Shown: piece by piece, positions 58,528 through 64,000 of the stretch
How positions within the stretch are numbered: position 1 is the stretch's first letter
How the letters are laid out: each line of letters begins with the position of its first letter
Assembly: GCA_031271685.1 (NCBI GenBank)
Contig: JAISVH010000117.1
Location: 1-64,000, forward strand
DNA: 64,000 nucleotides
Direction: 5' to 3'
Origin: Eubacterium sp.
GTDB taxonomy: Bacteria; Bacillota; Clostridia; Oscillospirales; Ruminococcaceae
The notes under the pieces: generated by a model
Databases searched by the model: none
What the model saw: only the letters and a program-made list of their open reading frames with translations
Told to the model about the DNA's origin: nothing
Made by a program: the position numbers and the translations under genes

Positions 58528-59663
58528 TGATATATTTTGATAACGCGGCTACTACTTATCCCAAACCTAAACAAGTAATAGCCTCTATGTCAGCGGCGAC
58601 GGCAAGATATGGCGGAAACCCGGGCAGAGCAGGGCATAAGCTGTCAATGGAAACGGCCGAGGCTGTTTTTGCAGCGCGAATGAAATGCGCAGGATTTTTC
58701 GGAGCAGAACCTGAAAACACAATATTTACCCTTAACTGCACACACGCACTCAATTTGGCAATAAAGGGGCTGCTCTCTCCAAATGCCCACCTGATAACCT
58801 CAGACATCGAGCATAACGCGGTAATCCGACCGATCCACGCCTCTTCAAAAGCAAACAACATATCATATACCATAGCGCGTACATATGAAAACGATGATGA
58901 AACAGTCAAAAGCTTTGAGCGGCTGATAACAAAACGAACCAAGGCGATAGTCTGCACTGCGGCGGGAAATGTAAGCGGTCGTATTTTACCGTATCAAAAA
59001 ATAGGCAAAATGTGCCAAAGACGAGGCATCTGCTTTGTTCTTGACGCCGCTCAGGGAGCGGGAGTATTGCCTATAAAGCTGTCCGACGGGATAAACATCA
59101 TATGCGCCGCCGGGCATAAAAGTTTATACGGACCAATGGGGACCGGTCTTATGATAACCGACGGAAAATACCGCTTAAAAACTATTATCGAAGGCGGAAC
59201 AGGCAGCAAAAGCAAAGAAATAGAGCAGCCGCAAGAGCTGCCCGATCGATTTGAGAGCGGAACTATAAATACTACGGGCGCAATTGCCTTAGCCGACGGA
59301 ATAAGTTTTGTCGAGCAAAAAACTATCTCAGTCATACGCAACCATGAAAACTCGCTTTGTGAAATGTTTTTTGGACATATGAAAGAAAACTCAAAAATAA
59401 AGCTGTACAGCAAAGTATTTCATGATCGTCTCGCGCCCTTGGTTCCTTTTAACTTAAAAGGTATGAATTCTTCCGACGCAGCTAAATTGATGAGCGACGC
59501 GGGATTTTATCTTAGAGGCGGATTTCACTGCGCATTTTTGGGTCATAGAAAAATAGGCACCGCCGACATAGGCGCAGTGCGGTTTGCTCCCTCGGCCTTC
59601 AACAGCAAAACCGACGTAATGTCTTTCATAAAGCTAGTTAATAAATTAACGGAACAAGCATGA
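58527..59663 (+). CDS. Class V aminotransferase / cysteine desulfurase-like
   Basis: MIYFDNAATTYPKPKQV; AAGHKSLYGPMGTG (PLP Lys); LRGGFHCAFLGH. Confidence 0.92.
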   Translation: MIYFDNAATTYPKPKQVIASMSAATARYGGNPGRAGHKLSMETAEAVFAARMKCAGFFGAEPENTIFTLNCTHALNLAIKGLLSPNAHLITSDIEHNAVIRPIHASSKANNISYTIARTYENDDETVKSFERLITKRTKAIVCTAAGNVSGRILPYQKIGKMCQRRGICFVLDAAQGAGVLPIKLSDGINIICAAGHKSLYGPMGTGLMITDGKYRLKTIIEGGTGSKSKEIEQPQELPDRFESGTINTTGAIALADGISFVEQKTISVIRNHENSLCEMFFGHMKENSKIKLYSKVFHDRLAPLVPFNLKGMNSSDAAKLMSDAGFYLRGGFHCAFLGHRKIGTADIGAVRFAPSAFNSKTDVMSFIKLVNKLTEQA

Positions 59664-59758
59664 CAAATATCGTCGCATCGCGATTTGCGCAGTGCGACGA
59701 TATTGATGATAAGCGACTATAATCGTTTAAGGCAATACCGCTTCGCCTATCCCATTTT

Positions 59759-60598
59759 CTAAACTCCGGAATATGCCGAGAATCCGCCGTCAACCGGAAT
59801 AATAATGCCAGTGACAAATCCGGACGCCTCCTTGCACAAAAGCCATAGCAGTGTTCCTATCAGTTCTTTCGACTCACCGAAACGATTCATAGGCGTAGCG
59901 CGCAGAATTTTTTCCGCGCGCGCGGTGGGATTTCCCGTGTCGTCAAAAAGAAGTCCCCGATTTTGATTTGTTACAAAAAATCCCGGGGCAATTGCGTTTA
60001 CACGAATATTAGAATTTGCAAAATATACCGCCAACCATTGGGTAAAATTTGACACAGCCGATTTTGCGCAACTGTAAGCCGGTATTTTTGTAAGCGGCCG
60101 AAAAGCGTTCATTGACGATATGTTGACAATATTTCCGCCTTTTGCGGTCATGTCTTTCGCAAATACCTGCGTAGTTATCATAGCGGCGATTACGTTTAGA
60201 TCCATGACAAACTTAATGCCTTCAGGATCTAGGTCAAAAAAAGTTTTAATATCGCTCACCGTGTCGTCAAATTGCTCGTCGTCCGTTGTGCCTCGCGGAT
60301 TATTGCCCCCTGCGCCATTAATCAGAATAGTGCAGGGTCCAAACCGGTTAATTATAATTTGCCGAGCCTTTTCAAGACTTTTCACATCAAGACAGTTTGC
60401 CGCAACGGCAATCGCTTCACCGCCGCTATCCACAATCCAGTCGACCACTTTTTGGGCTGCGGCTTCGTTTATGTCAATTACGGCTACCGCCGCGCCGCAG
60501 ACAGCTATAGCTTTGGCAAAATCAGAACATAATACTCCGCCACCGCCCGTTATAACCGCCACTTCACCGCTTAAATCAATATTTAAAGGCAGATTCAT
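59759..60598 (-). CDS. SDR oxidoreductase (D-mannonate oxidoreductase-like)
   Basis: VAVITGGGGVLCSDFAKAI; INGAGGNNPRGTT; YSCAKSAVSNF; next to uxuA. Confidence 0.88.
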   Translation of the reverse strand: MNLPLNIDLSGEVAVITGGGGVLCSDFAKAIAVCGAAVAVIDINEAAAQKVVDWIVDSGGEAIAVAANCLDVKSLEKARQIIINRFGPCTILINGAGGNNPRGTTDDEQFDDTVSDIKTFFDLDPEGIKFVMDLNVIAAMITTQVFAKDMTAKGGNIVNISSMNAFRPLTKIPAYSCAKSAVSNFTQWLAVYFANSNIRVNAIAPGFFVTNQNRGLLFDDTGNPTARAEKILRATPMNRFGESKELIGTLLWLLCKEASGFVTGIIIPVDGGFSAYSGV

Positions 60599-61638
60599 TC
60601 GCTTGCGCTCCTTTCAATCGCTTCCCAAAGACCGGTAAGATACGCCGCGCCTAAAGCTCGGTCGAAAAGGCCATAACCGGCGCGCCCGGTCTCACCCCAT
60701 ATCATACGGCCATGGTCAGGCCTGACATATCCGACAAATCCGGAATCATGCAAGACTTTCAGAATGCCATACATATCAAGGTTCCCGCACACCGTAGGAT
60801 GGGGCGCCTCCTCAAAGCAACGCTCACCTGTCAGTTTAATGTTGCGCGCGTGTACAAAATGAATCCTGTCACAATTCTCTCGCACAATTGATTCTATATT
60901 ATTGGCGGGATCCGCCCCCAAAGAACCCAAGCACAGGGTAATGCCGTTTGCGACGGAGGGGTTAATCTTTTTCATTCGGGCGTAGCTTTCAGCGCCGGTA
61001 ATAATTCGTGGTAACCCAAAAATACTCCACGGCGGGTCGTCCGGATGGATCGCCATTCTTACACCGAACTCCTCGCAAACCGGAATGACGTTGTTTAAGA
61101 AATAAGCGAAGTTTTCCCAAAGCTTTTCCTCATCAACCGACTCATACAACTTAAGAAGGTTCTTCAGCCCATCTTTTGTATAACTCTCATCCCACCCGGG
61201 CAAAGACAAATCGCTGGTCGAAGGATCCATTGCCAAAACAATTTCATTGTCAAAAGCAAGGGTGCTTGATCCGTCGGAAAGTTTTCGCGAAAGATCGCTG
61301 CGCAGCCAGTCAAACACCGGCATAAAATTATAACAAATAACTTTAACACCGTATGTGCCCAACCGACGAATATTCTCGCAATAATTTTCAATGAGCCTAT
61401 CTCGTTCAAATAAGCCAAGCTTAATGCTTTCATGAACCGGAACACTTTCAACGACCTCAAACCCGAGATCGTTTTTTTGAGCATCCGATTTAATTGATAA
61501 AATATTGGCATCCGGCCATACTTCACCCGCGGAAACGTCATATACGGCGGAAACAATACCGCTCATGCACGGTATTTGCCTTATTTTTTCAAGAGTTACC
61601 GGATCGCTTTTACCATACCACCTGAATGTCATTTTCAT
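60595..61638 (-). CDS. uxuA: Mannonate dehydratase
   Basis: MKMTFRWYGKSDPVTLEKIRQIPCMSGIVSAVYDVSAGEVWP; RMAIHPDDPPWSIFGLPRI; GYVRPDHGRMIWGE. Confidence 0.95.
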   Translation of the reverse strand: MKMTFRWYGKSDPVTLEKIRQIPCMSGIVSAVYDVSAGEVWPDANILSIKSDAQKNDLGFEVVESVPVHESIKLGLFERDRLIENYCENIRRLGTYGVKVICYNFMPVFDWLRSDLSRKLSDGSSTLAFDNEIVLAMDPSTSDLSLPGWDESYTKDGLKNLLKLYESVDEEKLWENFAYFLNNVIPVCEEFGVRMAIHPDDPPWSIFGLPRIITGAESYARMKKINPSVANGITLCLGSLGADPANNIESIVRENCDRIHFVHARNIKLTGERCFEEAPHPTVCGNLDMYGILKVLHDSGFVGYVRPDHGRMIWGETGRAGYGLFDRALGAAYLTGLWEAIERSASE

Positions 61639-61663
61639 ATTATCGGATTCTCCCCACAAAGCG

Positions 61664-61698
61664 TTCAAACATCTGCGGCTCCGCCGCAGATGTTTGAA
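61664..61698. repeat. Palindromic repeat A end-pair
   Basis: TTCAAACATCTGCGGC-tcc-GCCGCAGATGTTTGAA, 16 bp perfect arms. Confidence 0.85.
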
Positions 61699-61701
61699 AA
61701 A

Positions 61702-62646
61702 TCATACCAGTCGCAGTTCGCGTAATACGTTGCCGCTTAAAATCTTTATCTTATCTTCATCGGATAAAAAAGTGCACTGTATGGTGACAAAACGAATCAC
61801 CTGCCTCAATGTGCGTAATTTTAGCACACTGGGGAAGTCTGAACCCCAAATAATCTTATCAGGTCCAATCGTCTCATAAACAGTTTTCAAAATCTCCACA
61901 TTTCGCATATCCGGATACTCGCCGTCCTCATCAAAAAAGGGCATGGCGGTCATATCCACAAACAGATTGTTTTTGTTAATCTTAAAAAGAGCCAAAGTTT
62001 TTTGCAGCTCAGGGTAAGGATACTTTTGGCTTTTGTCCCACAACTGGCTGATGCCCAAGTGCGGAAGACGCATACGGATATCAGGATATTTGTGCAACAG
62101 CTTTTCTAAACGCTCAATATTCCAATCATATTTTGTTCGGCCAAACCCCAAATCTAAAAAGACAAGCAAATCGTCTTCAACGATTTTACGCCACATCCCG
62201 TCATGTTCGGGGTCGTCGATCCAAAAAGGCACGTCAGGCACTTCTATTTTAACCCCGCTGCATCCATATTCGTTTACCAGACTATCAATGTTTGCCGCGA
62301 CACAGTCTGTTTTACGCGGATCTAATTTTCCTAAAGTGGCTAAAATCCGATCAGTCTTTTTCATAACGTCGGCCACATATTCCTTTTGATCGCCATAGCA
62401 TGGATTCTGCAGCACAACCGCTTTATCCACGCCGTTGTCGTCCATATAACCCTCAAGCGCTTCCCAAGGCACGCTGTTGTCTGCAAACGCTGAAGGGATA
62501 AGTTTTTCAATCTCTCCGTTCAGCTCAACTTTGCCGTATCCCAGGTTTTTTACAGGAATATCTCCGTAACGCATTCCCTTGTATACGTCCCAAATATGCA
62601 CATGTGCATCTATAAGGGCAACTTTTTTTCCCCCGATATCAATCAT
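61702..62646 (-). CDS. Amidohydrolase family protein
   Basis: LIDAHVHIWDVYKG; IIWGSDFPSVLK. Confidence 0.88.
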   Translation of the reverse strand: MIDIGGKKVALIDAHVHIWDVYKGMRYGDIPVKNLGYGKVELNGEIEKLIPSAFADNSVPWEALEGYMDDNGVDKAVVLQNPCYGDQKEYVADVMKKTDRILATLGKLDPRKTDCVAANIDSLVNEYGCSGVKIEVPDVPFWIDDPEHDGMWRKIVEDDLLVFLDLGFGRTKYDWNIERLEKLLHKYPDIRMRLPHLGISQLWDKSQKYPYPELQKTLALFKINKNNLFVDMTAMPFFDEDGEYPDMRNVEILKTVYETIGPDKIIWGSDFPSVLKLRTLRQVIRFVTIQCTFLSDEDKIKILSGNVLRELRLV

Positions 62647-62692
62647 TGTGATTACCTCATAATCGTATATTCATGCTTATTTGCAGCCGTTT

Positions 62693-62730
62693 GCTATAAA
62701 ACACCGGACGGTTCCACAACAGATGTTACA
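62693..62730 (+). repeat. Degenerate repeat A fragment
   Basis: TATAAAACACCGGACGGTTCCACAACAGATGTTACA. Confidence 0.5.
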
Positions 62731-62753
62731 CATAAGCTCTAATTTCAGTTCTT

Positions 62754-63731
62754 TTATAAGCCCGAACGAACGCGCATACGATCGACAGCTACGGCAATAT
62801 AAATAATCACACCGCTGACCACAAGCTGATGGAAATAAGAAAGCCCCATCAAATTCAATCCGTTTTTAATCATCGCAAACATGAACGCCCCAATTATAGT
62901 TCCGCTCAGCTTACCCTCGCCTCCGTTGGCGGAAGCTCCGCCAATGATTACCGCGGCAATACATTCAAGAGCCAGATTCTCAGCGACAGACGGATTGGCC
63001 GAAGCCATAGAAGAAACCAGCAAAATAGAGCTGATACTGGTGCATATTCCACATATGGCATAGGCTGAAACAACCATTACAGGAACTTTTACGCCCATCA
63101 CCTTTGCTGCGCGCGCATTGCCGCCAACGGCATATAACCGCCGCCCGAATCCTGTAAAATTCAAAATATAAAACAGGATTATAAAAATAGCAATCATAAT
63201 AGCGGTAGAGCTTCGGATACCAAAAATTTTAGTAAAATTAAATGAAGAGAGAGAGGATGGAATGCCGCTGACAGCTTTCGCCATGGTTTTGGTATAAGCC
63301 GCGCCTCGCAAAATGTTTTGAAAAGCCAGGGTAGCGATAAAAGCCGGAATTCCGATACCCGCCACGGAGTATCCGTTTAAAACGCCGCCGGCCACCGAGA
63401 TCGCTACAATAATGATACATCCTAACAAAACACTTTTGCTCTGAACCATAATGGTTGCTCCCACAACACTGGCAAAGGCAATCATGCTGCCGTTAGATAG
63501 GTCCACCCCTCCCATCAGCACCACAAAGAACATACCCATGGAACAGATTACATAATATGCATACTGATCTAATACATTTAAAACATTGCGCGCGGTGAGG
63601 AAATTAGGACTCATGAATGAGAAAGCGATCATTATTCCTATAAAACCAATATATATTCCATACTTGAGCGCAAATTCCTTTAGTGATACGCCAATTAACG
63701 GTTTATTGCTCGCTTGCAGTTCCTCATTCAT
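62754..63731 (-). CDS. Ribose/sugar-type ABC transporter permease
   Basis: RbsC-like: VVLMGGVDLSNGSMIAFASVVGA; AAVIIGGASANGGEGKLSGTIIGAF. Confidence 0.92.
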   Translation of the reverse strand: MNEELQASNKPLIGVSLKEFALKYGIYIGFIGIMIAFSFMSPNFLTARNVLNVLDQYAYYVICSMGMFFVVLMGGVDLSNGSMIAFASVVGATIMVQSKSVLLGCIIIVAISVAGGVLNGYSVAGIGIPAFIATLAFQNILRGAAYTKTMAKAVSGIPSSLSSFNFTKIFGIRSSTAIMIAIFIILFYILNFTGFGRRLYAVGGNARAAKVMGVKVPVMVVSAYAICGICTSISSILLVSSMASANPSVAENLALECIAAVIIGGASANGGEGKLSGTIIGAFMFAMIKNGLNLMGLSYFHQLVVSGVIIYIAVAVDRMRVRSGL

Positions 63732-63776
63732 AAATATTTCCGCCTTTCCTCAACGTTTCATAAAGCGCCCGTGAAC

Positions 63777-64000
63777 TTATTGCTTACCCCAAAGCATTCC
63801 GCTGCTTACCAGATAATCAATATTTCCGGCAGTGCACACGATGCTCTTGGTCATAATTGTTTCCGGTACCGGCTTGCCATCGATATAATCGCGCGCCGCG
63901 CGTACAGCTTCTGCTCCGAACCCGGAAAAATCTAAAGAAATTGATATATCGTTAGTGCCTTGCGATAACCATTCCAATTGCTCAGTCGCACCGTCAACCG
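63777..64000 (-). CDS. Sugar ABC transporter substrate-binding protein, C-terminal part (truncated by window edge)
   Basis: Open to the window edge: VDGATEQLEWLSQGTNDISISLDFSGFGAEAVRAARDYIDGKPVPETIMTKSIV. Confidence 0.65.
   Translation of the reverse strand, partial: VDGATEQLEWLSQGTNDISISLDFSGFGAEAVRAARDYIDGKPVPETIMTKSIVCTAGNIDYLVSSGMLWGKQ

Noticed and set aside
1-64000. CRISPR array or defence island
   Set aside because: The repeats are dispersed, palindromic and unequally spaced, with no regular spacers and no cas, RM, TA or other defence genes recognised.
1-64000. Transposase or RAYT gene that would mobilise the repeats
   Set aside because: No ORF in the window shows a DDE, Y1 or serine/tyrosine recombinase signature; the mobiliser, if any, lies outside.

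Overview
The window is a contiguous bacterial chromosomal segment, most likely Firmicutes/Clostridia-like (SpoVG, DUF1934, DUF4358, RNase J, GdpP, L33 with rpmG-secE-nusG, AT-rich intergenic DNA). It carries mostly housekeeping genes: a Gld-type ABC exporter operon; rpmG-secE-nusG-rplK-rplA; a preQ1-I riboswitch with queT; nrdD; tRNA-Thr; argS; spoVG; murC; metA; a 2-oxoacid:ferredoxin oxidoreductase; and the ftsH-hpt-tilS-dnaB-rplI-gdpP-rnj block. Accessory content includes an orphan phage terminase pair, a secreted modular pectate lyase, a dockerin-bearing subtilase, and a hexuronate catabolism/ABC uptake cluster at the right edge. No CRISPR array, rRNA operon or recognisable transposase was found. 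The most unusual signal is a dense set of small, nested, dispersed repeats in the intergenic regions. Two families (A, about 105 bp, and B, about 67-180 bp) sit at gene 3' ends. In at least seven unrelated genes the edge of the element supplies the stop codon, and in the NUDIX gene it supplies the last C-terminal residues. Other points: a SWIM-finger + FlK-hotdog fusion coupled to a decayed tag (3-methyladenine glycosylase) gene, an NrdR-like box/hairpin in the nrdD leader, and a run of strong inverted repeats next to spoVG. All family calls come from reading the translations and motifs; no database search was run.
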